From positions 1 through 64,000 of the forward strand of contig NZ_CBVI010000016.1 in the NCBI RefSeq assembly GCF_000513195.1: a stretch of DNA of 64,000 bases. Reading direction: 5' to 3'. Shown here piece after piece: positions 1 through 9,453 of the stretch; position 1 is the first letter of the stretch; every line of letters begins with the position of its first letter. The DNA is from Bacteroides timonensis (lineage in GTDB: Bacteria > Bacteroidota > Bacteroidia > Bacteroidales > Bacteroidaceae). The notes beneath the pieces are model-generated. The model worked only from the letters and a program-made list of their open reading frames with translations, did not search any database and was not told the origin of the DNA. A program made the translations under genes and the position numbers.

Positions 1-63
1 ACTCTTAAAGGAAACATAAATATGGATGCTAAGTTCTTAATTAGAGCAAGAGAAAGCAGATGA
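1..63 (+). CDS. Possible 3' end of a gene cut by the window start
   Basis: Frame 1 is open from the first base to a TGA at 61-63, about 20 residues ending in RARESR, while the other two forward frames have stops within the first 20 bases. This would fit the tail of a gene entering from the left. The stretch is too short to identify and an open frame of this length can arise by chance. Confidence 0.25.
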   Translation, partial: TLKGNINMDAKFLIRARESR

Positions 64-67
64 AGCA

Positions 68-99
68 TTTGGTTATAAAGCAGGCTTATTTTACCTTTG
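68..99 (+). promoter_or_regulatory. Bacteroidetes housekeeping promoter for the MutS-like gene
   Basis: A TTTG box at 68-71 is followed after 20 bases by TACCTTTG at 92-99, a full match to the -33/-7 consensus of the Bacteroides primary sigma factor. Transcription should start near 104, giving a leader of about 14 nt before the ATG at 118. This rules out the in-frame TTG at 97, which lies inside the -7 box. Confidence 0.75.
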
Positions 100-117
100 C
101 GGCAAAGAGACAATAGA

Positions 118-1929
118 ATGAACACAACCAATGAAATAACCGCCACTTATCAGCGCATCGCTGAAGAAGGACGTTCGGAATTAAATAAAGTACAAAACAA
201 GATTTACCGCATAGGCTCACTGCGATTATTGTTATTTGTTGCAGGAATTGCGGGAATTATATATTTCTGGTCATCAGGCTGGATAGTATTGATAGGGATC
301 ATTGCCGTTACACTTCTGCCTTTTATCCTGTTGATAAAGTATCACAACCGGCTGTTTCACCGGAAAGATTATCTGGAAAAAAAGATAGCAATCAATGAAC
401 AAGAACTTTCGGCGCAGAATTATGACACATCCTCTTTTGAAGACGGAACAGAATTTATCAATCCGGCACACCTGTACAGTTATGACCTGGATGTGTTTGG
501 TCCACATTCTCTTTTTCAGTATATAAACCGTACCTGTACGCAACTTGGAAAAAGCTTGTTAGCCAATTGGCTGGGTACGCATCTGGTAAATAAGAAAGAG
601 ATAGAATCCCGACAGGAAGCCATTCGCGAACTGGCATCGGAATTGAACTTTCGACAAGAATTCCGTATTCTGGGACTGCTCTATAAAGGAAAAGCTGCTG
701 ATGAAGATGAATTAAAGGCATGGGCTAAGAGTCCCAGTGTCTTCCGGAAGAATATTTTCTTTCGCATGCTACCGCTATTGGCGGGTGGAATAAATATCTT
801 ATGTATAGCATTGGCTATTGCAGGCATTATTCCGCTCACAGTTTTCGGTATTCTATGGTTATGCTTTGTTTTTGCTAGCTTTTGCTTCACTAGTAAAATC
901 ACTAAAATGCAAGCTGTCTACGGAAAGAAGCTACAGATATTAGCAACGTATGCCAATCTGCTCCGACTTATAGAGAACCAACCCATGAAAAGTCCGATAT
1001 TGAAGGAAGTGAGAGAGTGGATCGGTGATGAAAAACAGACGGCTTCTCACTCCATCCAGCGTCTAAGTAAGCTTATGAACGAACTCGATCAGCGAAACAA
1101 CGCCTACATATATGCCACCCTCAACGGATTATTCTTCTGGGAAATCCGCAAAATCATACAAATTGAAGGATGGAAAGAGCAATATGCTTCTGAACTGCCA
1201 CGCTGGCTGACAGCTATCGCTCACATGGATGCACTGTGTTCACTGGCCACATTCGCCTATAATCATCCAGATTACTCCTACCCTATTATTAGCACCCGGT
1301 CTTTCAGCCTCCGCGCCGCATCTATGGGACATCCACTGATGAACCGCGACAAATGTGTACGCAATGACATTGATATAGAAAAACGGCCTTTCTTCATTAT
1401 TATCACCGGAGCAAATATGGCAGGCAAAAGTACGTATCTTCGTACGGTAGGCATCAACTATTTGCTAGCTTGCATCGGCACCCCCGTTTGTGCCCGGAGT
1501 ATGGAACTGTATCCTGTTCAGCTCATCACCAGTCTGCGCACCAGCGACTCCCTGAATGATAACGAATCCTATTTCTTTGCAGAACTGAAACGTCTGAAAC
1601 TTATCATCGACAAACTGCAAGCCGGTGAAGAGTTTTTCATCATCCTTGATGAGATTCTAAAAGGCACCAACTCCATGGATAAGCAAAAAGGCTCGCTCGC
1701 CCTTATCAAACAATTCATGACTTTACAGGCAAATGGTATCATCGCTACTCACGACCTGATGCTCGGCACGCTTGCCGACATTTATCCTGATGACATCCAT
1801 AATTACCGATTCGAAGCCGACATCACAGGTAATGAACTGACCTTTTCTTATCGTCTGCGCGAAGGAGTAGCTCAGAATATGAATGCCTGTTTCCTGATGA
1901 AAAAAATGGGGATAGCCGTTACCGACTGA
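118..1929 (+). CDS. Membrane-anchored MutS-family ATPase
   Basis: A protein of about 603 residues with the MutS ATPase domain V at its C-terminus: Walker A GANMAGKST near residue 430, Walker B FFIILDE near 505 and the switch-like ATHDLMLG near 540. Two hydrophobic hairpins (about residues 30-70 and 215-255) look like membrane segments, and there is no recognisable mismatch-recognition domain I. That sets it apart from MutS1 and MutS2. Family membership is clear from the ATPase; a role in mismatch repair is not shown, and the membrane helices suggest another DNA or nucleotide-dependent job. The ATG at 118 is chosen because the promoter covers the earlier TTG. Confidence 0.85.
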   Translation: MNTTNEITATYQRIAEEGRSELNKVQNKIYRIGSLRLLLFVAGIAGIIYFWSSGWIVLIGIIAVTLLPFILLIKYHNRLFHRKDYLEKKIAINEQELSAQNYDTSSFEDGTEFINPAHLYSYDLDVFGPHSLFQYINRTCTQLGKSLLANWLGTHLVNKKEIESRQEAIRELASELNFRQEFRILGLLYKGKAADEDELKAWAKSPSVFRKNIFFRMLPLLAGGINILCIALAIAGIIPLTVFGILWLCFVFASFCFTSKITKMQAVYGKKLQILATYANLLRLIENQPMKSPILKEVREWIGDEKQTASHSIQRLSKLMNELDQRNNAYIYATLNGLFFWEIRKIIQIEGWKEQYASELPRWLTAIAHMDALCSLATFAYNHPDYSYPIISTRSFSLRAASMGHPLMNRDKCVRNDIDIEKRPFFIIITGANMAGKSTYLRTVGINYLLACIGTPVCARSMELYPVQLITSLRTSDSLNDNESYFFAELKRLKLIIDKLQAGEEFFIILDEILKGTNSMDKQKGSLALIKQFMTLQANGIIATHDLMLGTLADIYPDDIHNYRFEADITGNELTFSYRLREGVAQNMNACFLMKKMGIAVTD

Positions 1930-1968
1930 TCCCCATAACTTCAAAGTTAAGTCCAGAAACCCTGAGGG

Positions 1969-2508
1969 TTAGTTCACTTTGCACTTCGCCAAGAAAGCCG
2001 ATATGGTTGCTGCGTCATTCCCTGTATAATAATGTACAGAGGTTACTGGAGTGTATGTATAAGGCACAAACTGGAACAGCTGAACGGCTGCAAATTTATT
2101 ATCTTGAGAAAGTATAACATCCAAACGTACATTACCGCTTCCTTCACTCTTTACACCTTCTTCAATAGAAAGTTGGCCTTTTTCAATCATCTCTTTCAAC
2201 TTACCCATGTGTTTCAAATCGAAGAACACACTGCGTTCCTTAGTAATACTTCCTGTCGGAATATATACCACTTCTTTAGATTTCCAGAACAAACGGAATA
2301 TTCCTAAGAGGAAAAATGCCGTACCTAACACCATCAACAACATACTAAGCGTAGATGAGCGGTCAGTTACTTCAAAAGTTGATACGAATACAAGGATACC
2401 TAACAGCAGCATTGCCACTGAAAGAATTAGTCCGGAGACACTTGTGCGTTTTGCGATATCGGGGTGTGTAGACGCAAAAATAGTTGCGTCAATTGCTTGA
2501 GTTGCCAT
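1969..2508 (-). CDS. Conserved small membrane protein, unknown function
   Basis: A 179-residue protein with two adjacent hydrophobic helices (about residues 25-45 and 55-75, LILSVAMLLLGILVF and LSMLLMVLGTAFFLLGIF) followed by a soluble C-terminal domain of about 95 residues. That part begins after a basic WKSKEVVY stretch, so it is probably cytoplasmic. I do not recognise the family. It is convergent with the MutS-like gene, with only 39 bases between them. It follows the small exported protein gene in the same direction, about 110 bases downstream. Confidence 0.7.
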   Translation of the reverse strand: MATQAIDATIFASTHPDIAKRTSVSGLILSVAMLLLGILVFVSTFEVTDRSSTLSMLLMVLGTAFFLLGIFRLFWKSKEVVYIPTGSITKERSVFFDLKHMGKLKEMIEKGQLSIEEGVKSEGSGNVRLDVILSQDNKFAAVQLFQFVPYTYTPVTSVHYYTGNDAATISAFLAKCKVN

Positions 2509-2617
2509 AATTTAAATCGTTTAAAATGAATAAAAGTTTAACTGATAAAACATACCAATAATCACCTCGTACAGTCTATGACCATATAAGGCAAAAAAAT
2601 CTAAATTCATTAAACGT

Positions 2618-3052
2618 CTAAATGATAATTCGCCTGAGCGTAAATACATAATATTCACACGCAGGATGGCAGCGATAAGAGGTACTGGTATCAAATAACT
2701 TCGAGCGATGCAATGACAATACATCGTCACGATGAGCCAGCCGCTCTATCATGTCTTTTAACGAAAGGATATATTCTGTTGTATACGAACGTTGCGCACG
2801 TGAAAAGGTGAGCAACTGAGTAGTTCCAGCGGAACTTGCAAGTTCTGCATCTGACAAGTATGGCAGTTTAGGAGCCGGAATATAACTTCCTTGCCGAACA
2901 TCATTTCGCTGTGTATTCCCCTCTTCTCCTAAACTAACTTGAGCGGCAATAACCATTTCATCTACCGTCTGTACGGTAAATGCATCACTCACACTTCCAC
3001 AAAAGGCAGTAGCAAGGACCAGGAATAATATCACCTTTAGAAACTTTGCCAT
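2618..3052 (-). CDS. Small exported protein, unknown function
   Basis: About 144 residues beginning MAKFLKVILFLVLATAFCG, a good Sec signal peptide with probable cleavage near SVSDA. The remainder has no domain I recognise. An upstream in-frame ATG at 3064 would add four residues, but it lies inside a -7 promoter box (3061-3069), so the ATG at 3052 is preferred. The mature part contains a Cys pair near the C-terminus (CHPAC) that could form a disulfide in the periplasm. The gene sits downstream of the rplQ terminator and probably has its own promoter. Confidence 0.65.
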   Translation of the reverse strand: MAKFLKVILFLVLATAFCGSVSDAFTVQTVDEMVIAAQVSLGEEGNTQRNDVRQGSYIPAPKLPYLSDAELASSAGTTQLLTFSRAQRSYTTEYILSLKDMIERLAHRDDVLSLHRSKLFDTSTSYRCHPACEYYVFTLRRIII

Positions 3053-3060
3053 ATCTATCT

Positions 3061-3069
3061 GCAAAGATA
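3061..3069 (-). promoter_or_regulatory. -7 box giving a nearly leaderless transcript
   Basis: On the minus strand TATCTTTGC matches TAnnTTTGC exactly. No good TTTG is present 19-21 bases upstream. The predicted start point lies only about five bases before the ATG at 3052. Confidence 0.5.
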
Positions 3070-3165
3070 ACAGTTTGTTTCATTTAATTGTTTAATAGTA
3101 GAACCTTTTAATGAATGTTTAGGAAAGATATATCTTCTTTCCTCCCAAAATATCCGAATGCAGAG

Positions 3166-3204
3166 TAAAAAAAGCCGTCCCTTTCACAAGAGACGGCTTT
3201 TATA
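3166..3204 (-). terminator. Intrinsic terminator of the S10-spc-alpha operon
   Basis: A perfect 9-bp stem (AAAGCCGTC at 3171-3179 against GACGGCTTT at 3192-3200) with a 12-base loop is followed on the minus strand by seven T residues. It lies 20 bases past the rplQ stop and ends the ribosomal protein transcription unit. Confidence 0.9.
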
Positions 3205-3222
3205 TTGAAAAGAATAGTCGAT

Positions 3223-3732
3223 TTATTCAGCTTTAGCTTCTTCAGCTTTTGCCTCTTCAACTGCCGGTGCTTCAGCAACCGGAGCTTCTGCCGGAGCAGC
3301 AGCTTCAGTAGCTGCTTTCTTAGAACGGCGGGTACGAGTAGCTTTCTTAGCAACCTTTTCCTTAGCCATGTTTTCGTTGTAATCAACGAGTTCAATAAAG
3401 CACATTTCAGCATTGTCACCTAGACGGTGTCCTGTCTTGATGATACGAGTATAACCACCCGGACGGTCAGCAATCTTCACAGAGATTTCCTTGAACAGTT
3501 CCGTTACAACTTGCTTGTCTTGCAGATTGCTGAATACAACACGACGAGAGTTAGTCGTGTCATCCTTTGACTTTGTAATCAAAGGCTCAACAAACTTCTT
3601 CAGAGCTTTAGCCTTTGCAACAGTCGTAGTGATTCTTTTGTGCTTAATCAAAGAACATGCCATGTTAGATAACATCGCGTTTCTGTGAGAAGCAGTACGA
3701 CCTAAATGATTGAATTTCTTATTATGTCTCAT
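3223..3732 (-). CDS. rplQ: 50S ribosomal protein bL17
   Basis: Begins [17 protein letters not shown], diagnostic for bL17, a large-subunit protein near the exit tunnel. The conserved core covers about the first 115 residues. It is followed by a basic stretch ([11 protein letters not shown]) and then a roughly 35-residue tail of Ala, Glu, Pro and Lys, making 169 residues against 127 in E. coli. It is the last gene of the operon, four bases after rpoA and just before a strong terminator. Confidence 0.97.
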   Translation of the reverse strand: MRHNKKFNHLGRTASHRNAMLSNMACSLIKHKRITTTVAKAKALKKFVEPLITKSKDDTTNSRRVVFSNLQDKQVVTELFKEISVKIADRPGGYTRIIKTGHRLGDNAEMCFIELVDYNENMAKEKVAKKATRTRRSKKAATEAAAPAEAPVAEAPAVEEAKAEEAKAE

Positions 3733-3735
3733 TTT

Positions 3736-4728
3736 TTATTCTTTATCTAATTTATATTTAGAAATATCGGTTCCAAACGAAAGATTCAGACTTTCCAGCA
3801 AATCATCAAGCTCAGTAAGCGATTTCTTTCCGAAGTTTCTGAATTTCAGCAAATCCGTCTTATTGAATTGTACCAAATCACCCAATGTTTCTACATCGGC
3901 AGCTTTCAAGCAGTTGAGGGCACGAACCGATAAGTCCATATCAACAAGTTTAGTTTTCAACAATTGACGCATGTGCAATACTTCTTCATCAAATTCTTCA
4001 TTGCCATCCACATCATTGCTTTCCAATGTAATCTTCTCGTCAGAGAAGAGCATGAAGTGATAAATCAGAATCTTTGCAGCTTCTTTCAGCGCTTCCTTCG
4101 GATGAATAGAACCGTCGGTAGTAATCTCAAGTACCAATTTGTCGTAGTCCGTCTTTTGTTCAACACGGAACGGTTCAATCTGATACTTCACATTACGTAT
4201 CGGTGTATAAATGGAATCGATAGGAATTACGTTAACATCCGTGCAATATTCGCGGTTTTCATCAGCCGGAACATATCCACGACCTTTGTTAATCGTAATA
4301 TCGATTTGCATAGTTGCTTTAGAATCTAAATGACAAATAACTAATTCAGGATTTAACACTTCAAATCCAGTCAAATACTTACCTATGTCACCTGCTTTAA
4401 ATTCACTAGAATTTTCGATTGTAATACTTACTTTCTCACTTTCGAATTCTTCAACTACTTGCTTGAATCTCACCTGTTTCAGATTCAAGATAATGTTAGT
4501 AACATCCTCTTTAACTCCCGGTACGCTAGAGAACTCATGCTCAACACCATCTATTTTGATAGTAGTGATAGCAAAACCCTCTAATGACGAAAGCAGGATG
4601 CGGCGTAGCGCATTACCAACGGTAATACCAAAACCGGGCTCCAACGGACGAAATTCGAATTTACCGAATCTAGAATCCGCTTCCAACATTAATACTTTAT
4701 CAGGTTTTTGAAATGCTAATATCGCCAT
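3736..4728 (-). CDS. rpoA: RNA polymerase alpha subunit
   Basis: A 330-residue alpha subunit. The N-terminal assembly domain (about 1-235) includes the conserved [14 protein letters not shown] segment. A short linker leads to the C-terminal domain with the [18 protein letters not shown] and [13 protein letters not shown] helix-hairpin-helix that contacts UP-element DNA and activators. Placement between rpsD and rplQ is the classic alpha operon order. Confidence 0.98.
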   Translation of the reverse strand: MAILAFQKPDKVLMLEADSRFGKFEFRPLEPGFGITVGNALRRILLSSLEGFAITTIKIDGVEHEFSSVPGVKEDVTNIILNLKQVRFKQVVEEFESEKVSITIENSSEFKAGDIGKYLTGFEVLNPELVICHLDSKATMQIDITINKGRGYVPADENREYCTDVNVIPIDSIYTPIRNVKYQIEPFRVEQKTDYDKLVLEITTDGSIHPKEALKEAAKILIYHFMLFSDEKITLESNDVDGNEEFDEEVLHMRQLLKTKLVDMDLSVRALNCLKAADVETLGDLVQFNKTDLLKFRNFGKKSLTELDDLLESLNLSFGTDISKYKLDKE

Positions 4729-4741
4729 GAAATTAATTATT

Positions 4742-5347
4742 TTATTTAGAATACAATTCTACGATCAAATGCTCTTTAATGTTTTCAGGAATGTCTGCTC
4801 TTTCAGGTACATGCAACAATTTACCAACCTTAGAGTTATCATCCCATTCCAACCAAGGATATTTGCTGTGGTTAAAGCCAGCCAGTGAATTAGCAATTAC
4901 TTCCAAAGATTTAGATCTTTCACGAACACCAATTACCTGACCCGGTTTTACTGCAAATGAAGGAATATTTACCACTTCACCATCCACAGTAATATGCTTG
5001 TGACCCACCAACTGACGAGCAGCTGCACGAGTAGGAGCAATACCTAAACGGAATACAATGTTATCAAGACGACCTTCGAGCAACTGAAGCAGAATTTCAC
5101 CGGTAATACCTTTAGCTGTTTCTGCCTTTTCAAACAGGTTGCGGAATTGTTTCTCTAAAACTCCATAGGTGTATTTGGCCTTCTGTTTCTCACGAAGTTG
5201 AACACCATACTCAGAAGTTTTTCTTTTTCTGGAATTACCGTGTTGTCCGGGGGGATAGTTCTTCTTTGACAATACTTTATCTGCTCCGAAGATACCTTCA
5301 CCGAATTTACGGGCTATTCTTGATTTTGGTCCAGTATATCTAGCCAT
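4742..5347 (-). CDS. rpsD: 30S ribosomal protein uS4
   Basis: A 201-residue uS4, starting [18 protein letters not shown], with the S4 RNA-binding domain at about residues 92-155 ([19 protein letters not shown]). It nucleates 16S rRNA folding, and in other bacteria it is the translational repressor of the alpha operon. A 116-base spacer precedes it after rpsK, with a possible stem GATTAC/GTAATC that could be a regulatory leader. That function is inference. Confidence 0.97.
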   Translation of the reverse strand: MARYTGPKSRIARKFGEGIFGADKVLSKKNYPPGQHGNSRKRKTSEYGVQLREKQKAKYTYGVLEKQFRNLFEKAETAKGITGEILLQLLEGRLDNIVFRLGIAPTRAAARQLVGHKHITVDGEVVNIPSFAVKPGQVIGVRERSKSLEVIANSLAGFNHSKYPWLEWDDNSKVGKLLHVPERADIPENIKEHLIVELYSK

Positions 5348-5463
5348 TTCTTTTAAATTTTAATTGTTTTATTCATGAACTCAATTTGTTGCAGCCGCGA
5401 TTACAGAGAGAAATTAATGTAATCCAAAAACAAAATCAAGATCATTTTTATTAAAGGTAAATC

Positions 5464-5853
5464 TTAAACTCTACGTCTTTTCGGAGGACGACAACCATTA
5501 TGTGGAAGCGGAGTTACATCAACGATTTCAGTAACTTCGATACCTGCACCGTGAATAGTTCTAATAGCAGACTCACGTCCGTTACCTGGACCCTTCACAT
5601 ATGCTTTTACCTTTCTCAGGCCAAGATCAAATGCTATCTTCGCACAATCCTGGGCAGCCATCTGTGCTGCATAAGGAGTGTTCTTCTTAGAACCTCTAAA
5701 TCCCATTTTACCAGCAGATGACCAAGAAATAATCTGCCCTTCACTGTTTGCAAGAGAAACAATAATATTGTTGAAAGATGAATGAACATGCAACTGTCCA
5801 TTAGCGTCAACTTTCACATTTCTCTTCTTTGCTGCAACTGTTTTTTTTGCCAT
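5464..5853 (-). CDS. rpsK: 30S ribosomal protein uS11
   Basis: 129 residues ending in the conserved [13 protein letters not shown] of uS11, with [11 protein letters not shown] in the centre. It binds the platform of the 30S subunit and helps form the mRNA exit channel with bS18 and bS21. It lies 11 bases downstream of rpsM. Confidence 0.97.
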   Translation of the reverse strand: MAKKTVAAKKRNVKVDANGQLHVHSSFNNIIVSLANSEGQIISWSSAGKMGFRGSKKNTPYAAQMAAQDCAKIAFDLGLRKVKAYVKGPGNGRESAIRTIHGAGIEVTEIVDVTPLPHNGCRPPKRRRV

Positions 5854-5864
5854 ATCAACAATTA

Positions 5865-6245
5865 TTATTTAGTAGCTTTTTTCTTATTTGCAACGGTTTT
5901 CTTTCTACCCTTACGAGTACGAGCATTATTCTTTGTGCTCTGTCCTCTTACAGGCAAACCGATACGATGACGTACACCACGGTAACAACCAATATCCATC
6001 AAACGTTTGATGTTCAATTGAACTTCCGAGCGAAGGTCACCTTCTACTTTAAATTCTGCACCAATGATCTCACGAATCTTGGCAGCTTGATCGTCCGTCC
6101 AGTCTTTCACCTTCAGGTCTTTATCTACACCAGCTTTATCCAAAATCTTTGCTGAACTACTACGACCTATTCCATAGATATAGGTCAACGCAACTTCACC
6201 TCTCTTATTCTGAGGCAAATCGACACCAACTATTCTTATAGCCAT
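5865..6245 (-). CDS. rpsM: 30S ribosomal protein uS13
   Basis: 126 residues with the uS13 start [17 protein letters not shown], the helix-two-turn-helix region ([10 protein letters not shown]), and the basic C-terminal [14 protein letters not shown] tail that contacts tRNA in the P site. It is the first gene of the alpha operon, directly after rpmJ. Confidence 0.97.
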   Translation of the reverse strand: MAIRIVGVDLPQNKRGEVALTYIYGIGRSSSAKILDKAGVDKDLKVKDWTDDQAAKIREIIGAEFKVEGDLRSEVQLNIKRLMDIGCYRGVRHRIGLPVRGQSTKNNARTRKGRKKTVANKKKATK

Positions 6246-6279
6246 ATACTAAATTATTTTTTTTGCAAAAATAATAATA

Positions 6280-6396
6280 TTATCCTTGACGTTGTTTATA
6301 CTTAGGATTTTTCTTGTTAATAACATACAAACGGCCATTGCGTCTAACGATCTTACATTCTGGCGTACGTTTCTTTAAAGATGCTCTTACTTTCAT
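6280..6396 (-). CDS. rpmJ: 50S ribosomal protein bL36
   Basis: A 38-residue gene found by translating the gap between infA and rpsM. It starts [15 protein letters not shown] and ends NPKYKQRQG before TAA at 6280-6282. Zinc-binding bL36 has three Cys and one His; here only one Cys remains (residue 14) and the final His is Tyr, so this is a zinc-free variant. The length is exactly that of the family. Confidence 0.95.
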   Translation of the reverse strand: MKVRASLKKRTPECKIVRRNGRLYVINKKNPKYKQRQG

Positions 6397-6405
6397 ATCT
6401 TAATT

Positions 6406-6624
6406 TTATTTATATCTAAATACAATTCTTCCTTTCGATAAATCGTAAGGAGACATTTCGACTCTTACTTTATCCCCCGGCAGGATTTTAATGTAATGCA
6501 TTCGCATCTTACCGGAAATATGTGCAGTAATCTCATGTCCGTTTTCTAATTCAACACGAAACATTGCATTAGACAATGCTTCAACAATAACTCCATCTTG
6601 TTCTATTGCAGATTGCTTAGCCAT
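6406..6624 (-). CDS. infA: Translation initiation factor IF-1
   Basis: A 72-residue S1-fold (OB) protein with the conserved [19 protein letters not shown] core and the C-terminal [12 protein letters not shown]. It occupies the A site of the 30S subunit during initiation. It lies nine bases after map and nine before rpmJ, the usual spc-alpha junction. Confidence 0.97.
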   Translation of the reverse strand: MAKQSAIEQDGVIVEALSNAMFRVELENGHEITAHISGKMRMHYIKILPGDKVRVEMSPYDLSKGRIVFRYK

Positions 6625-6633
6625 ATTATTTTT

Positions 6634-7431
6634 TTAAATTGCTTTATCTCCTAATACTTCTTCTATGAACTCAAACGATGATAAGATATCAGCTTTACCA
6701 GTGCCAACAGCCACTGTATGCTCAAAATGAGCTGCATACTTCCAATCCTTAGTTCTCACCGTCCAACCATCACGCTCCATTACTATTTGGCGACTACCTT
6801 GCGTAATCATTGGTTCAATAGCAATACAAAGACCTTTCTTTAACATAGTTCCATAACCACGTTTTCCATAATTAGGAACCTGAGGATCTTCGTGCATCTC
6901 TTTACCTATACCATGACCAACAAACTCACGCACTACACCGAATGAATTGGACTCACAATGTTCTTGTATTGCATATCCAATATCACCCAACCGTTTTCCT
7001 TGAACGGCATTTTCTATTCCGATGTATAATGCCTCTTTAGTAACCTTCAGTAATTTGCGAACTTCCTCATCTACTTCTCCTACACAAAATGTATAGGCAG
7101 AATCACCACAAAACCCATTCATATAAGTACCACAATCAACCGATACAATATCACCTTCTTTCAGTACTATATCTCCAGGAATACCATGTACCACCTGTTC
7201 ATTGACCGATGTACACAACGAAGCTGGAAATGGATCACCATATTGATTTGGAAAACCTTTGAAAGTAGGAACAGCACCATGATCTCTGATAAACTCTTCC
7301 GCTACTTTATCCAGTTCCTTTGTAGTAACTCCCGGCCCTACCAGTTTTGCAACTTCAGCCAATGTCCTCCCGACAAGCAAATTACTCTCACGGAGCAGCT
7401 CTATTTCATCTTCCGTTTTAAGAAATATCAT
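6634..7431 (-). CDS. map: Type I methionine aminopeptidase
   Basis: A 265-residue M24A peptidase that removes the initiator methionine from nascent proteins. The metal ligands are visible: Asp in VSVDCG (about residue 99) and GDSAYTF, His in GHGIGKEMHEDP, Glu in IAIEPM and Glu in HFEHTVAVG. There is no N-terminal zinc-finger extension, as usual for bacterial type I enzymes. It lies between secY and infA; adk, often found here, is absent. Confidence 0.96.
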   Translation of the reverse strand: MIFLKTEDEIELLRESNLLVGRTLAEVAKLVGPGVTTKELDKVAEEFIRDHGAVPTFKGFPNQYGDPFPASLCTSVNEQVVHGIPGDIVLKEGDIVSVDCGTYMNGFCGDSAYTFCVGEVDEEVRKLLKVTKEALYIGIENAVQGKRLGDIGYAIQEHCESNSFGVVREFVGHGIGKEMHEDPQVPNYGKRGYGTMLKKGLCIAIEPMITQGSRQIVMERDGWTVRTKDWKYAAHFEHTVAVGTGKADILSSFEFIEEVLGDKAI

Positions 7432-7443
7432 CTTATAAAAAGA

Positions 7444-8784
7444 TTAATATGCAGCTACATTACTACGTCCTTTAATACGACCAGATTTCAACAGACCGTC
7501 ATAATGTCTCATCAACAAGTGACTTTCAATCTGCTGGAGTGTATCAAGAACCACACCTACAAGAATTAACAAAGATGTACCGCCGAAGAATTGAGCAAAT
7601 TCAGCTTTCACACCAAAAATACCAGCAAACGCTGGCATAATAGCTACCAAAGCCAAGAAGAAAGAACCAGGCAATGTTATACGAGACATAATATCATCAA
7701 TATATTCGGCTGTCTTCTTTCCCGGCTTGATACCCGGAATGAAACCATTATTTCTCTTCATATCCTCAGCCATCTGAGTCGGGTTAATCGTAATTGCAGT
7801 ATAAAAATACGTAAACAGTATAATCATTATTGCAAATACGAAATTATACCAGAAGCTTGTATGATCAGTAAATGCACGTACAAAACCGCTCACATGATCT
7901 ACATTTGAAAAACCAATAAAGGTGATAGGGATAAACATAATTGCCTGAGCAAAGATGATAGGCATTACACCAGCTGCATTCACTTTCAAAGGAATGTATT
8001 GTCTTGCACCACCATATTGTTTGTTTCCTACAATTCTTTTAGCATATTGTACAGGAATTTTTCTTGTACCTTGCACCAACAAAATTGCAGCTGCAATTAC
8101 CAGCAACAGGAATACGATTTCAATTAAGAACATAACCAAACCACCTGTCTTATCAGTCATACGGGAAATTAATTCCTGGAATAAGGACTGAGGCAAACGG
8201 GCAATAATACCGATTAAGATGATAAATGAAATACCATTACCGATACCCTTATCAGTGATTCTCTCACCAAGCCACAAAATAAACATACTACCAGCTGCCA
8301 AGATAATGGTAGAGGTAATCATGAACAGAGTCCAATCTAATGAAGCATTTAAGGAAGGACCGGCCTGCATTTTAAGATTGAGCAAATAAGAAGGAGCCTG
8401 AACCAACAAAATAATAATCGTCAAATAACGAGTATACTGGTTCATTTTTCTTCTACCACTCTCACCTTCACGTTGAAGTTTCTGGAAATACGGAACCGCA
8501 ATCCCCAACAACTGAATAACGATTGAAGCAGAGATATAAGGCATAATTCCTAACGCAAAAATAGATGCATTAGAGAATGCTCCTCCCGAAAACATGTTTA
8601 ATAAGGCTAAGAGGCCCTCGCTTGTTTGTTGATGCAATTGTGTCAACATAGCCGGATTAATACCAGGCAGTACGACATACGAGCCAAAACGGTAGATTGC
8701 CACAAACAATATGGTAATGAGGATCCGTTGTCTCAGATCCTCAATTTTCCATATATTCTTTAATGTTTCAATAGCTTTTCTCAT
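7444..8784 (-). CDS. secY: Protein translocase channel subunit SecY
   Basis: 446 residues with ten predicted membrane helices. The plug and early helices include FGSYVVLPGINP, and the cytoplasmic loops needed for SecA and ribosome binding are present (GERITDKGIGNG, GTRKIPVQYAKR). It forms the inner-membrane SecYEG channel with SecE, encoded upstream in the same super-cluster. It lies four bases after rplO. Confidence 0.97.
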   Translation of the reverse strand: MRKAIETLKNIWKIEDLRQRILITILFVAIYRFGSYVVLPGINPAMLTQLHQQTSEGLLALLNMFSGGAFSNASIFALGIMPYISASIVIQLLGIAVPYFQKLQREGESGRRKMNQYTRYLTIIILLVQAPSYLLNLKMQAGPSLNASLDWTLFMITSTIILAAGSMFILWLGERITDKGIGNGISFIILIGIIARLPQSLFQELISRMTDKTGGLVMFLIEIVFLLLVIAAAILLVQGTRKIPVQYAKRIVGNKQYGGARQYIPLKVNAAGVMPIIFAQAIMFIPITFIGFSNVDHVSGFVRAFTDHTSFWYNFVFAIMIILFTYFYTAITINPTQMAEDMKRNNGFIPGIKPGKKTAEYIDDIMSRITLPGSFFLALVAIMPAFAGIFGVKAEFAQFFGGTSLLILVGVVLDTLQQIESHLLMRHYDGLLKSGRIKGRSNVAAY

Positions 8785-8788
8785 CGAA

Positions 8789-9235
8789 TTAGAGTTTTAC
8801 TACACTTCCACCAGCAGCTTCAATGGCAGCAATAGCAGTCTTAGAGAATGCATGAGCTTGCACATCCAACTTTGTAGTCAAAGTTCCATTACCTAATACT
8901 TTCACCAACTGATTTGAAGAAATAAAACCAGCAGCGATAAAGTCATTAATTCCAACTGATTCCAACTTCTTAGCTTCAGCAAGTTTCTGAATTGTATCCA
9001 AGTTGATAGCCTTATACTCTACACGATTAATGTTCTTAAAACCAAATTTAGGAACACGACGTTGGAGAGGCATCTGACCACCTTCAAAACCGATCTTCTT
9101 AGAATAACCAGATCTTGATTTAGCTCCCTTATGACCTCTGGTAGAAGTACCTCCCAAGCCAGAACCTGGACCGCGTCCAATTCTCTTTCTTGTTTTAGTA
9201 GATCCTTCTGCAGGTTTTAAATTACTTAAGTTCAT
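8789..9235 (-). CDS. rplO: 50S ribosomal protein uL15
   Basis: 148 residues starting MNLSNLKPAEGSTKTRKRIG, with the glycine-rich, basic N-terminal extension (GRGPGSGLGGTSTRGHKG) that threads into 23S rRNA and a globular C-terminal domain. It lies between rpmD and secY, as in most bacteria. Confidence 0.97.
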   Translation of the reverse strand: MNLSNLKPAEGSTKTRKRIGRGPGSGLGGTSTRGHKGAKSRSGYSKKIGFEGGQMPLQRRVPKFGFKNINRVEYKAINLDTIQKLAEAKKLESVGINDFIAAGFISSNQLVKVLGNGTLTTKLDVQAHAFSKTAIAAIEAAGGSVVKL

Positions 9236-9265
9236 ATTGTAATTCGTTTTATATTCAACAAATAA

Positions 9266-9442
9266 TTACTTAACAATGGTAACCAAGTGTTTAACCTTAT
9301 CCACCATTCCAAGAATTGAAGGAGTACACTCGTGTTCAACCACACGATTCAACTTACGAAGTCCCAGTGCATCGAGAGTTCTTTTCTGATCAGCCGGAGC
9401 ACCAATTCTACTTTTAACTTGTTTAATCTTTATAGTCGACAT
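9266..9442 (-). CDS. rpmD: 50S ribosomal protein uL30
   Basis: 58 residues, MSTIKIKQVKSRIGAPADQK to the C-terminal GMVDKVKHLVTIVK, the normal size for bacterial uL30. The frame is open further upstream, but those codons overlap rpsE. The start at 9442 is fixed by homology and by a strong Shine-Dalgarno (AGGAGG, five bases upstream), which is unusual in this phylum. Confidence 0.95.
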   Translation of the reverse strand: MSTIKIKQVKSRIGAPADQKRTLDALGLRKLNRVVEHECTPSILGMVDKVKHLVTIVK

Positions 9443-9447
9443 ATATT

Positions 9448-9453
9448 CCTCCT
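9448..9453 (-). promoter_or_regulatory. Canonical Shine-Dalgarno of rpmD
   Basis: Minus-strand AGGAGG, five bases before the rpmD ATG and directly abutting the rpsE stop codon. Most genes here have no such site, and this one decides the start. Confidence 0.75.

Noticed and set aside
1958..1970. AACCC/GGGTT hairpin between convergent genes
   Set aside because: Only five base pairs with a 3-base loop, overlapping a stop codon and lacking a T-run; too weak for a terminator call.
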